Shown piece by piece: positions 1 to 9,945 of a stretch of DNA of 64,000 nucleotides. The DNA is from Cercophora sp. LCS_1 (taxonomy: Eukaryota > Ascomycota > Sordariomycetes > Sordariales > Lasiosphaeriaceae), in assembly GCA_036250225.1 (NCBI GenBank), contig JAPZLL010000021.1:124001-188000 (forward strand). Direction: 5' to 3'. The notes beneath the pieces were generated by a model. It was not told where the DNA came from. It ran no database searches and worked only from the letters and a program-made list of their open reading frames with translations. Both the position numbers and the translations under genes were made by a program. How positions within the stretch are numbered: position 1 is the first letter of the stretch; every line of letters begins with the position of its first letter.

Positions 1-1416
1 GGCCGCAAGGGGGGACGAGGGGCCAGTGGTAAGCGAAGGAACAAAGGATGGAAGAGAAAAGGGAGGGGCGTGCATGATTCCGTTCGATGATGGCTGGCCC
101 TGGGGTGATTTTCCCTTTGTTTCGCAAGTCGCGCTATTTGGCCGGTCCTGTTGGCTCTGACGGCCCTGTCAATCTCTTTGTTCCAGCCTGCCTTTGCTGT
201 TTGCACACCCTCCTGGCGTCCCTCCCGTCGAGCCGACGCCGCCCGCGACGCAAAGCGATGGGACAGACGAGCCGTCGCGCGCGAAACACCCTTACCCACC
301 CCGTCGGTTTCTTGGGGTGCGAGATGGAAAGGGAACTTGTCCGCCTTCCCGCCCCTAGTGCGAGATTTCATCCGTTCATTGCCTGACCTGTCGTGTCGCC
401 TTGGCAAGGACCACCACTCACGCACCCACGGACGGCCGTTGCTTGATGAATTGGAAATTCCAATTTTATCGCATCCATATTCCGTGGTGGGTTGGGTGCA
501 TTGTCATTTTTCATTTTTCATTTTTAGTGTCGCGGACCACCCACTCACCGGCCAATCTATCCAAGTGTTGTATTCTGTGACATTGTCGCCGAGATTGAAT
601 TGTGCGCTGAAGTGCGCTTGGGTTGCAATGACCCCCGGGCCAGGTTTAGTGTGCCGGCTGGGATTGTGGTGCCAGATCGATCCCGCAGTTCTGGGGCGGC
701 GTGCCGGGCGGGTTTGGGATCTGGGGCGGAGTGCGTGCAGTGGTTCTTTTTTTTTTCCTGCTCCTCCTCCTCCTCCTCCTCCTCCTCCTCTCGTTGCTTT
801 TTTGTGTGTGTTTTTTTCCCACTGAATGAAGGGGGGGCGTCATTCAAGCCGAGACGGGTCGGGTCGGGTCGGTCTGGTTTGGGCCATCCGGCGGGGGAGG
901 GGGGAGGGGGGAGGGGCGTGTGGTGTCACCGTGGTGGGCGTCCATTGTCTGCACTGCACGGTATGGGGTCTGGGCGCTGGCTTGCTGTGTTGTCACCATG
1001 ATGTCGGAAAATCGTCACGGTTGGTTTTGTTGTTGTCCGCATCGCCTGGGCTCACGTGTATTTTCGGACATTGGGCCGCAAAGATGGCCGGCTGGACGTG
1101 ACTGAGGACATGTCTTGGGATGTTGCAATTGTGGGACCCCAGATAAGACGACCCTGAGCCTCGGGGACTTTTGGCAGTTGTGGGTTAGGGTTGGAGGAGG
1201 AGAGAAAGTCTCCGAGATGGAGTCAAACGACGAAGAAGCTGTGTATATAATAGAACATCTTGTAGAAATCGGGTCTGTTTGCTTTCTCTCATGGATAAAC
1301 TTGCCAAATCGCTGGTTGTTGTCGTTTTGGCCGTTTGTTGCGTGAATTGGCGCGGAATCTGGGCTCAGTTCAACAACAAAGCATCTCCACATCTGCAACC
1401 AACATCAGCATCCAAC
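1..1416. other. Upstream non-coding region of the methyltransferase gene
   Basis: No supported gene. It holds a T-rich stretch followed by a perfect (CTC)10 microsatellite at 761-790, three GGGTC copies near 856-870, and a TATA-like TATATAA at 1244-1250, about 170 nt before the chosen methyltransferase ATG. ORFs here are low-complexity and overlap one another. The stretch is best read as a promoter and 5' leader, though an unrecognised gene entering from the left edge cannot be excluded. Confidence 0.5.
761..790 (+). repeat. (CTC)10 trinucleotide microsatellite
   Basis: Ten uninterrupted CTC copies directly after a run of T. It lies in the non-coding upstream region and is likely length-polymorphic. 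Confidence 0.9.
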
Positions 1417-2482
1417 ATGGCGACGGAACAAAACAAGGCGTTTTTCAAGTGCGCATCCCCCCCCTCCCCCCCCAGTCCATACGACTCTGAGTTAACGAGT
1501 AGCAGCAACGAAGCGGCGTCATACGATTCCAAGCACGAAAAGACGCTCAACCACATCCTCGAGGAGATCCAGTCCCGCCTCGACTTTATCGGCGCAGACT
1601 GGGTTGACGACGACAGTGACAACGAGGACGCTTCCGCTCCCAAGAAACAGCTCCGTCTCCTCGATTATGCGTGCGGCACCGGAATCGGTACGCGTTGTCT
1701 TGTCTGTTGCATCTGTTCAGGGGCGCTGACAATCCACAGTCTCTAGGGTACCTAGCAGTCCCCCTTTAGCCCTACTGCTTGCCCCTGTTGGTTGTGCGTG
1801 ACTGACAAAAAAAACAGGCTCTAGCTCCGCATACGACGCAATGTGTCGGGATAGACCTCTCGGATAACATGGTCGCGGCTTACAATGCCCGGGCTGAGAA
1901 CCAAGGACTTTCTGTGAATGAGATGCGTGCGTACCAGGGGAATCTGTTTGATTCGGTGCTTGACGCCAGGTTTGCCGGGGAGGAGTTTTGGGGCTTTGAT
2001 ATCGCTGCTGTTGTGAGTCCCTCCGGCGCAGACAAGGCTCATCGTCCGGAGATATGCCACCTCGGGTGATGATTCTCCGTTCCATGAACCCCCCCGTAGT
2101 TCCGTCCCATGTCAGCTAACAACCCCAGGGCCTCGGCTTCCACCACTTCGACAACCCCACCCTCTCGGCAACCCGCCTTGTCGAACGCCTCCGCGTCGGC
2201 GGTATCCTGCTCATCCTCGACTTTCTCCCCCATGAGAAAATGGACGTACGTCATCATCCCTTGCCAGAGCAACAAGCAAAGCTGACGGTCTAGTCCCACC
2301 ACGCTGCTTCCCACACAGTGACCCACCACGGGTTCTCGGAAGAGCAGATCAAGAAGGTGTTTGAAGACGCCGGGGCTGGCAAGGATTTCAGGCTGGAGGA
2401 GGTTGCTGTTGTGTTCAACCGGGGCGGCGAGGGCAAGGACATGAAGAGGCGGTTGTTTCTTGCTAGGGGCGTTAAGGGGTAG
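1417..2482 (+). CDS. SAM-dependent methyltransferase (UbiE/class I type)
   Basis: Predicted soluble class I methyltransferase of 259 aa; the substrate cannot be told from sequence. Exons: 1417-1687, 1740-1747, 1818-2012, 2129-2245 and 2294-2482. Motif I reads LLDYACGTGIVSRALAPH and is only complete if the 8-nt exon 1740-1747 is included; it is followed by the acidic motif CVGIDLS and a later FHHFDNP and GGILLILDFLP strand. All four introns have GT donors, CTGAC or CTAAC branch points and AG acceptors. The ATG at 1417 was chosen because the conserved body follows. An in-frame ATG at 1291 would add 42 residues with a hydrophobic segment (possible targeting sequence) and is a weaker alternative. 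The gene is convergent with the next gene on the minus strand. Confidence 0.85.
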
Positions 2483-2831
2483 ACAGTCGAGTTGGTTGTT
2501 GGTTGGTTGACGGGGGATTTCCAATGACTGCAGAGAATGGTGAACAGTTACAACACACGTGGCTTGGTTGACCTCCCAGGCTGACTACAATGCACTGCGG
2601 ACTGACCCAAGTGCCCCGACTTCACGAGATCAACCGCGGAGATGTCTCAACAACGTGAACGACTCTCAGATTTCAGTGGTGACCCCAACGCCCCGGCAGC
2701 ATCCGCTGATATCAAGCCTGTCCATTGGGACCATCCCAGGTGGTGGGCGTACTGAACCCAGTTGATGCCACCCCGGGCAGCCCGGACCGGTATTGGAGAT
2801 TCCAAATGCGTCAACAAGAAATCCCAAAGCC
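2483..2831. other. Short convergent 3' intergenic region
   Basis: Lies between two convergent stop codons. Nothing recognisable beyond presumed 3' UTRs. Confidence 0.5.
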
Positions 2832-5714
2832 TCATTCTATCAAACCATAGTCCGATCGCTCACCGTCATCCTCGGGCACGGGCACAAGCTGAAATCCACC
2901 TGAGATCCTCTTCTTTCGCCAGGACTTATCACTCGTGTCCACGATTGAAAGTCTCTCTTGCTCAACAACCACAGCTTGGTTCCTTCCGCTTTCTTCCGGG
3001 AGTAGTACCGCTTCCATGGCGGACGGTCGCCGCATGATTCTCCTCTCACTGGGCCGACTCGCTGAGCCTCTTGGGTCATCACCGATGACCACCCTCATCC
3101 CTGGCTCTTGGCTTTGCCGCTGTGCTGCCGGGTATGCGCGTTGTCGTAGCGCTGGCCCTGGCATCCCCGACGGGGCTCGCCTTAACTGGTTCGAGTTGGG
3201 AGAGGCTTCACGCTCGGATCCCAAAGGGGTGAGAGCCCTCAGCGAGTTTGCGGGCGAATCGTGCGGTGGTGTTTGGCGTCTTTGGAAGTCCCTCATTTCG
3301 ACAATGTCGTCCCGAATGATCGAGTTCCTTTCCCTCAACGTCTCGTTCACGGACGAAATTCTCAACTTGTCCATTTCAAGCTCCTCAACGTGGCCTTGAA
3401 GGGCTCGCATCTTTGCATCACCCTCCTTGAGCTCGGCCCGCGCCCTGGAAAGTATCCGCTCAAGCTCTAGAGCCTTTTGCATCCACCTCTCCTTGGCTGT
3501 GCTCTCCGAGGCCAACGCAATTTGAAGTTCTCGAATGTTGTCTGGAAGGTCTTCCGCCAGCCATTGCGGGAGCCCTTCGGTGTAACTATTTCGCCGGCTA
3601 CTAGATGCGAGACTGCCCTCGGTAGACCTACTACCGCTGGAGCTGCTTCCGTCATCGGATCGGTCCAAGAAGGAGCGGAACTTGATAGACTTCTGGGCCA
3701 ACCGGAGTCTGGCGTCTTCTCTGTCCATCTGAGCCTCCAGCTCAATCATTTCCATAATTTCGGCTTCTCTACCCACCGCTTTCCCGGATCCCTCCCCCGG
3801 TTTCGCCCTAGTCTGGGAGCCTGAGGCAGCCGGCTCCTTCGCTGATGGTACAGGTTTGGTCTGCTCTTTGCTTTTGTTGTTCTTCAAACGCTGGCCAGCC
3901 CCTTGCAGCGGGGGAAACGATGGTGGATAAACAAACGGCGGTGGGAGCGGTGGTGGTAGACAATTGTATGATTGTGGAAGCGACGGGGGCGTACTGAGCC
4001 GCAGCGGATGAGCAAACGGCGGTGGTGGCTCGATAAACCGCGGCGGTTGAGTGAATGGTGGTGGTGGTGGTGGTTGATAAACAGGTAGTGGCTGGGTAAG
4101 ACTTGGCTTTCCCCGTCCGCCTTGCTGTGAACGCAGAGGTATAACCGGCCGCTCTGGGGAAGCCACAACCGGTGCCTTCGGCATTGACGCTCGGGTGCCA
4201 ACATACAGAGTGACATCCGCCCCCATTCTTTCGCCGAGGTCTTTGAATACCTCCGACGCGGCAACAATGTATGCTACCGAAGCCCCCGGACAGCCTCTGA
4301 CGATGTGGCCGTAAAGATTGCCCGAGCTCTCGTCAATGATGGCAGCGCCGCAGTCTCCCTCAATGACCTCGCCATCAAGCTGGACGGTGTAAAGTTTTTG
4401 GAATGTTGGGAGCGATTTGTTACGAAACAGGGTGGCGCCTGGGAATATGACGCCCGGGATCAGTCCTGACCCCGTAACAGCAAGAATCTTGGTTTCTTGC
4501 TTTTTGATCGGCGAACCTGCTCGAATTTTGGGGGCTTTGGCTCTGTTGCTGGACTGTCCAGGCTGTATCCCAGCCACTACCGTCTTCAGATGGGGCCTAG
4601 CCGGGCCCAGCGGAACCAAGGCATAGTCGAGACCTGGATTTGGACCTTCAAGTGAGTTTTGGACCAAGCTTCTCAACGACACGGCCTTGCTTGTTGCTTG
4701 TGGGCGGGCTCTTCTCGCAGGATGCTCGTGCTTCTTTAGCTTCCCTGCCGATTGAGCTGGGCTACTCCCGGTACCCTCAACCGGGCTAGGTGGCCGTGAT
4801 GTCGATCTTTCGCTTTCATCCGGGCTGGCTTCCAGAATCCAAGACCCAGCCCCTTCGGGAGTAACACTCCCGCGGCTAGTGGCGTCGTAGAACTCGTCCT
4901 CCGAGTTTATAGCCACATCCTCTTCGTCGCTCATCCCGTCAAAGTGACACAATTCAAGGTCGGTTGAAGGTGCAGGAGCGGTTGACTCGGCCGCTGGTTC
5001 GGCAATGTGCCCAACGGTCAACTGGTAGATATTGTTCTTAATTTGGACAACTGCACCACCAGTAGAGTATCGATCGGGGTTTCCAGGGTAACGTAATGAT
5101 CTTCCCACCTCGATATCAGCGAGGCTATCCCCCAGGCGATATGACGGGCCCCTCGTCTCTGCAGGCTCAAATCTCGCCAACGTTCTCGCGGACGCAGAGG
5201 GCCAAGGAGAACGCTGAGGGGAACGTAGATTGCTGGTCCCTATGCTGGCCCCGTAGGCCTGGTGATCAAGGGAATTGCTGGAATCTATGACCACCCGACC
5301 CTTCTCCCCTGCCAAAACGCGGGCCGGTGTTGGTTGCTCCAGGGGAAGAGCGCTTTGGCCGATGCTGAATTCTGGGAAGTCCCGGGAAAGGCTGCTGTTC
5401 CGTAACTCGGCCTCCGCATTGGCCCTGACTGTAGACTCTGAACAGCAAATCATGATAACAGGCCGAGAGTTGTCCGGCCGACCGCCAATCATGTAAAGGC
5501 GAACGTAGATGTCGGCGTATCCGAGGTCGACGTTCCTGAGGAGGTCCTCGATCTTGGGCGCAACTTCTTTCTCAAACTTCTCCATCGCCGGGCCGCAGCA
5601 CCACCACGCCCGCTTCGACCGAGGAAGTCTCATCGTCTGAATCTCTCGTCCGCAAGATCGCTCCGGGTCGGCCCACTTCTTGCGAAGCGTCGGCACTCTA
5701 CGCATCACACGCAT
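2832..5714 (-). CDS. Chymotrypsin-fold protein with GDCG motif, proline-rich linker and coiled coil
   Basis: Single-exon protein of 960 aa. The first ATG is at 5714; the frame stays open a few codons upstream without another ATG. The middle third carries a trypsin-like arrangement: His236 in TVGHIAEP, Asp363 in LDYALVPL, and Cys455 in the nucleophile motif GDCGAAIID, followed by LYGHIVRG. In ordinary S1 proteases the motif is GDSG; Cys at this place resembles viral 3C-like and NIa cysteine proteases. After it comes a strongly proline-rich stretch (roughly residues 540-620) and a predicted coiled coil (roughly residues 740-860) with heptad-like ALELERIL and HVEELEMDKL. The N-terminal ~100 residues form an unrecognised domain. 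I recall related fungal proteins with a GDCGSW-type motif, but their function is not established. It is divergently paired with the CorA-like gene. Confidence 0.75.
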   Translation of the reverse strand: MRVMRRVPTLRKKWADPERSCGREIQTMRLPRSKRAWWCCGPAMEKFEKEVAPKIEDLLRNVDLGYADIYVRLYMIGGRPDNSRPVIMICCSESTVRANAEAELRNSSLSRDFPEFSIGQSALPLEQPTPARVLAGEKGRVVIDSSNSLDHQAYGASIGTSNLRSPQRSPWPSASARTLARFEPAETRGPSYRLGDSLADIEVGRSLRYPGNPDRYSTGGAVVQIKNNIYQLTVGHIAEPAAESTAPAPSTDLELCHFDGMSDEEDVAINSEDEFYDATSRGSVTPEGAGSWILEASPDESERSTSRPPSPVEGTGSSPAQSAGKLKKHEHPARRARPQATSKAVSLRSLVQNSLEGPNPGLDYALVPLGPARPHLKTVVAGIQPGQSSNRAKAPKIRAGSPIKKQETKILAVTGSGLIPGVIFPGATLFRNKSLPTFQKLYTVQLDGEVIEGDCGAAIIDESSGNLYGHIVRGCPGASVAYIVAASEVFKDLGERMGADVTLYVGTRASMPKAPVVASPERPVIPLRSQQGGRGKPSLTQPLPVYQPPPPPPFTQPPRFIEPPPPFAHPLRLSTPPSLPQSYNCLPPPLPPPFVYPPSFPPLQGAGQRLKNNKSKEQTKPVPSAKEPAASGSQTRAKPGEGSGKAVGREAEIMEMIELEAQMDREDARLRLAQKSIKFRSFLDRSDDGSSSSGSRSTEGSLASSSRRNSYTEGLPQWLAEDLPDNIRELQIALASESTAKERWMQKALELERILSRARAELKEGDAKMRALQGHVEELEMDKLRISSVNETLRERNSIIRDDIVEMRDFQRRQTPPHDSPANSLRALTPLGSEREASPNSNQLRRAPSGMPGPALRQRAYPAAQRQSQEPGMRVVIGDDPRGSASRPSERRIMRRPSAMEAVLLPEESGRNQAVVVEQERLSIVDTSDKSWRKKRISGGFQLVPVPEDDGERSDYGLIE

Positions 5715-5976
5715 GATCGCGAATGATGTCAAGTGTGTAGGAAGACTTGAAGCGAGCCATGCGACATTATTGGATCTGAATTAAACCGAACAAAGAGGGA
5801 TGTCGACAGAACCTGATATTTGAGGGGTCCTGTGGTCAGATTACCCCTCATGTTGACCTCTCCTTTGGGGGTGGCAGTGTTGTTGACCCGATGAGGCGAC
5901 GAATCACAGTCATTGCAACCACCGAGTTTCAATCGGGGTCGGATGCTCGGCGGCCCTGATAAGGCCAAGGGCAGGA
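5715..5976. promoter_or_regulatory. Shared divergent promoter of GDCG-protein and CorA-like genes
   Basis: Only 262 bp separate the two divergent start codons, so regulatory sequence is probably shared. No specific operator was recognised. Confidence 0.45.
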
Positions 5977-7194
5977 ATGAAATCGGATCTAGACAGGATA
6001 GTCGAATTCAAGTTGATGGCCTGTCAAAACATGTCTCGTCCGTCACTTGAGTTTATCGACACTCATGCCTTGGAGTTGGTGGAGTGTTTCTGGCACCGCT
6101 CAGGATCAACAAAGGATCGACTCTTCAACGGCGACCGCGCGACCCAGCTTAGCCATGAGACTTTCCGTGAATACTATCATCAACAGTGGAATCTGATAGC
6201 CGGCCATGGGGATGGACAATACGTTGCGACTTCAAGCCCCAAAGATCTGGTGGTTCTGATCGACCAGATCCGTGAAGGGAAGGCTCGACAAGACATAATG
6301 GCCGAACTGTCAGCCAGTACCGGAGCTGGCGAGGAGTCCTGCGAAAACTCGATCAATCTAGCGGCGCGGCTTCTGACAATGATGAAATTTGGTGTGGTCA
6401 AGCATCAGGCGATTCCTCGGCGGGTACTTCGGTGGGACGAGGGGGACTTGGACTGCTTTGTCAAGGATTACTTTGATGTAACACCGGCTCTCAGTTTTGA
6501 GCATGTCCGACTTCCCAAAGCTTTTAATGCGTGGAGCATCGAAACGATCGGCGGGATTCAGATTGGCTTCACGGACAATCTAGCGGATCACCTCCTCCTC
6601 GTCGAGGAAGATTCCAAGGTGCTAATCTTCCATCATGCGTCGTTTTTAGAGTCCCAGGCACAAAGGTGAGCGCGTATTGGGCCTAGGACCTCGAGGACAC
6701 AGTTGACTTTGTCGCAGCTCAATCTTTCCTGACGGGGTCGTTGACGAGACGTTGAGGACACTCGCGTTACTGTTTTCTCGTAAGAACCAAGGCCAAAACA
6801 CGAGAGGGTGACTAACCATGTTACAACAGAGTCAGAATTCAGCAGCCATAGAAGCCGAAGAAACTCGAAGCGCGACTGGTTCCGAAATCTCCTGGAAAAG
6901 CAGGAGCACTGCACCATCGATCCGCGTCTGGCGCTGTGCGGAAACCTCCAGGCCGAGGACCGTCAGATCGAGCGATTTGTCTTTTGGAGGGATCGCCTTG
7001 TGATTCTCAAGCAGGCCTACGACGATGCCACACCGAGGACGCTATCTCAGTGGTGGCACGACCGCCGGAATGGCGTCCAGTGGTACACCTTTTGGGTTGC
7101 TGTGCTCGTCTTTCTCGTCACCACCTTTCTCGGAGTCGTTCAGTGTATCGAGGGGGCTTTGCAAGTGTACAAGTCTTACGAGGCTGCAAGCTGA
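5977..7194 (+). CDS. Fungal CorA-like (Mg2+-transporter-like) membrane protein
   Basis: Exons 5977-6665, 6718-6779 and 6830-7194 give 371 aa. The family signature is clear in the C-terminal half: SIFPDGVVDETLRTLALLF, then a cysteine-containing DPRLALCG, an FWRDRLVILKQA helix, WWHDRRNGVQWYTFWVA, and a hydrophobic membrane segment leading to IEGALQVYKSYEA at the C-terminus. This is the arrangement of fungal CorA-like proteins, which lack the GMN ion-selectivity loop of true CorA channels; transport activity is therefore uncertain. Introns of 52 and 50 nt have good signals; the second has a perfect ACTAAC branch point. The N-terminus is shorter than I expect for the family, so an upstream exon may be missing. 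The gene is divergent from the GDCG-protein gene. Confidence 0.82.
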
Positions 7195-7465
7195 CTAGGA
7201 TCCGGCAGAGGTTTCCGTTGAGAAGGGCATGTTGTTTGATTTTAGGGTCTGGGGTTCTCCACTTCACCAACTGCACCCACACGGCTTGGGATGGATGCAC
7301 CTTCCCCCGCAGTTTCCAGAGCAGATATTCAATTGCAATACCCAAGAGACCTATATTTGATTTCTAGGGATGGAAAATGCTAACGCGCAAACACTTTAGT
7401 TGAACAAGTTTGTCACGTAGCCACCCCCCGCGTGACACTGCAGGACTTCGTGTTACGTCATGGCC

Positions 7466-8444
7466 TCAGTTCTTGGGCTCGTCTTGCTCTTCAACCACGT
7501 TAGTTCGGACTTTTAGCGTTGACACGGTGCTTACCAGGAAGCTCCACCATGAACGCGCCGCCCAGAAGAATCGCAGGCTCATCGATGTTGTGGTGTTCGT
7601 AGCTCAGAGTACCGACACCGCCGGCTTCGAGAAGAAAGCTGGGACCCTCGTGGAGAGATTGGTTGGTCCACCGCTGCGCAAAGGCCCGAAGAATGTGACC
7701 GTGGGCAACGATGAGCACATCACCCCTGGTACGTCCTGCCAAGGCGGGCGCATGCCATCGATCTCGAATGTCTTTGATGAGACGATCGAGACGTTCGTTG
7801 ATATCGGCCGGGCTCCTGTGGCGGTGTCAGGAACGCCATCTGCATACAGAGCATCGGTGCAAGCTCACTCTCCCCCCGGGCACCCGTCTCGCCAGATATC
7901 CCATGCAGGATCCAGCCCCTGCTGCTTCCTCAGCTCCTTGATCTGCGGGGTGGTGATGCCTTCATAGTCGCCATAGTCCCATTCTCGAATGTCCTCGGTG
8001 ACCTCGACTGCGGCCTCGCAAGCCGGTCCATTGCCCTCCTGCTCGCCATGGGCCTTCCAGGGCAGCGTTTGCTTCAAGCCAAGGTTGAGCAGCTCAAAGG
8101 TACGCTGGGCTCGTTTCCGGGGGGACACGTAGCTGTTAGGGGTTAGTTCTAATAACCTGTTTGGGCAACTGTACCCGACCAGATCGACACAGTGAGTGGG
8201 GGGCGGAGTCGAGGTTGAAACATGACCCGCCCACGGACACCAGATCGTCTGCACATGCGACTTACATATGGGCCAGCTGTCTGGGAACAATGAGGCGGTC
8301 ATTTCCAACGAGCGCCCTTCCCGTTGCCTTGACACGCTTCTCGCCATTGGCCGTGAGCGGGATGTCAGTCGAGCCCGTGTGACGCCCATTCAGTGACCAC
8401 TCCGTCTCGCCGTGGCGGACGATGAACACGCGGGGAGTCGACAT
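7466..8444 (-). CDS. SHB17: Histidine-phosphatase family, sedoheptulose-1,7-bisphosphatase-like (SHB17)
   Basis: Phosphoglycerate-mutase-like protein matching yeast Shb17, which dephosphorylates sedoheptulose-1,7-bisphosphate to feed ribose synthesis in the cytosol. Exons (minus): 8266-8444, 7869-8132, 7535-7815 and probably 7466-7488, about 248 aa. The first catalytic motif VRHGETEW lies near the N-terminus, SPRKRAQ carries the second phosphate-binding arginine, REWDYGDYEG and IWRDGCPGGE are family-typical, and VAHGHILRAF holds the second catalytic histidine. GGVGTLSYEHHNIDEPA closely follows the yeast protein. The last intron (7489-7534) is inferred from a GTAAGC donor and CTAAC branch point and gives an acidic tail; without it the protein reads through to a stop at 7500-7502 (252 aa). 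Confidence 0.85.
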
Positions 8445-8922
8445 CTGACAAGAAGGTTCGTTAGTCCGAGTCCTGACAGGGTGTCGGGGTTTCGAGACGC
8501 TGGCGAAGCCACCAGTCAGACCCCTTGCGTGCGGAGATGGTACCTTGAACTCGAAACCAGATGCGCCGAATGCTACGGTGGCGGTGAGCTGGTGGTTGTA
8601 ATCTCGAAGAAATCCCCAGACGATTTACGTGGCGTTTTCTGTTTTCCCTTCCGCTCGAACCTGAAGAAAGCGCAATCGTCCTGTCGTCCTTGACGTCGTC
8701 ACTTCCCGTGTCCCTGGAACCCCGGGAACCGCAGCAGCCAAGCACAGGGCCCCGCAGCCGATCGACGAACCTGGGGAAGCAAAGTTGCGAGCAAAGTCGA
8801 AAGCCACAAGAGCCAGCAAAACCTCGAATTCACCTCGAAATACACATCCAGAACCAATATTTATACCTCCAATCTACCCATCTCGCAAACGGGACCGATC
8901 CCTCGTTTCGACATAAACAGCA
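8445..8922. promoter_or_regulatory. Divergent promoter region
   Basis: Region between the SHB17-like start and the upstream ORF of the small membrane protein gene. No distinctive site was recognised. Confidence 0.4.
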
Positions 8923-9180
8923 ATGTCCTTGCCGCGATTACTAAGAACCCTGGGCCTTCCCTCAGTCTCACCACCCCTGACGCCCCTCCCGCAGCAGCCC
9001 CACATCTTGCCTGCCGGGATCGACGACGCGCAAAGTTTCGAGCTCTCACCGTACCCGAACCGCCATCTCCGACGACATCGACGTCAGCATTCCGCAACCA
9101 GCACCACCTCGTCAACAGCCTCCCTCCCCTCCCCAACCGAAGCCGAAGCCCTCGCTCTCTGGCGTCGCTACTGGGACTGA
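8923..9180 (+). CDS. 85-codon ORF abutting the downstream gene (possible uORF or separate cistron)
   Basis: ATG at 8923, stop at 9178-9180, only seven nt before the ATG of the next gene. The product is Leu/Pro-rich at the N-terminus and Arg/His-rich in the middle, vaguely like a mitochondrial presequence; I recognise no family. It may be a regulatory upstream ORF, a second protein on a bicistronic transcript, or a chance ORF in a GC-rich leader. Confidence 0.3.
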   Translation: MSLPRLLRTLGLPSVSPPLTPLPQQPHILPAGIDDAQSFELSPYPNRHLRRHRRQHSATSTTSSTASLPSPTEAEALALWRRYWD

Positions 9181-9187
9181 ATGCACA

Positions 9188-9623
9188 ATGGCACGACCGC
9201 CAAAATCCAAACGAGCCGCGACCGCCCGTCGAGCAACGAAACCCGCCTTACCCACCTCAAAACCAACACCCAACACCACTGGCTGGTTCTCATCCTGGCC
9301 CCGGTGGAAGCGGTTCACAGTGACGGGGCTGTTTGCGGGCACAATCATAACGGGCGCAGTATGGGGCGCCATGCTCAAGATGCAACAGGAGGTCAAGGCC
9401 GTAAGCAACAACCGGGAGACCCGAGTAAGGGGGGGGGGGGGTTACTAAGAACAAATAGGAACAACAAAAACGGCTTGAAGCGACGACAGACGAAAAGGTT
9501 GCGATCCTCGAGTCACGAAAAGAGCGGTTGGCGGGGATGAGGGATGAGTTGCAAGGCAAGATTGATGCTCTGCATGCCAAGATCAAAGCTCGAGAGAGCA
9601 TAACGTCGGCGAAAGATCTGTAG
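9188..9623 (+). CDS. Small single-pass membrane protein with C-terminal coiled coil, function unknown
   Basis: Exons 9188-9400 and 9459-9623 encode 125 aa. The N-terminus is Arg/Lys/Ala/Thr-rich (RRATKPALPTSKP), resembling a mitochondrial or positive-inside leader. A hydrophobic segment VTGLFAGTIITGAVWG follows at about residues 42-60, and then a charged helical tail (QQKRLEATTDEKVAILESRK, then DELQGKIDALHAKIKARE). The intron has a GTAAGC donor, a TTACTAAG branch point, a G11-12 run and a TAG acceptor. The architecture recalls small inner-mitochondrial-membrane assembly factors, but I do not recognise the family and assign no function. Confidence 0.65.
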
Positions 9624-9945
9624 ACGTCGACTGATGAATGCGACGCCTGGCGACGATTGGGACGCCGCCAAGTGAGGTAACCCCCCTGTAGAACAGGTCT
9701 TGGATGACCACTGTACATAGCATACGACATATTGATACCCACAGTGCAATGAAGCATTTTCCGAGCAGCCCTACACGCCAACATGCAGAGGTTTTGTCTA
9801 GACAGGTGGTTTACCCATGCTAAGCCCGCACATCCGCTACCCATGTCAAGCCTGAATGCCCCGTATGACCAGCAATGCAATGCACCCCGGAAACCCATTG
9901 CACCCGACGCCAAGCCGTCCCTTCCATGCAAATCGTGACATCAAG

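Noticed and set aside
1291..1416. Upstream in-frame ATG of the methyltransferase (hydrophobic N-terminal extension)
   Set aside because: The extension has no conservation I can identify and lies close to the TATA-like box; kept only as an alternative start.
3884..4267. His-rich antisense ORF
   Set aside because: Direct antisense of the proline-rich stretch (CCN to NGG) of the GDCG protein.
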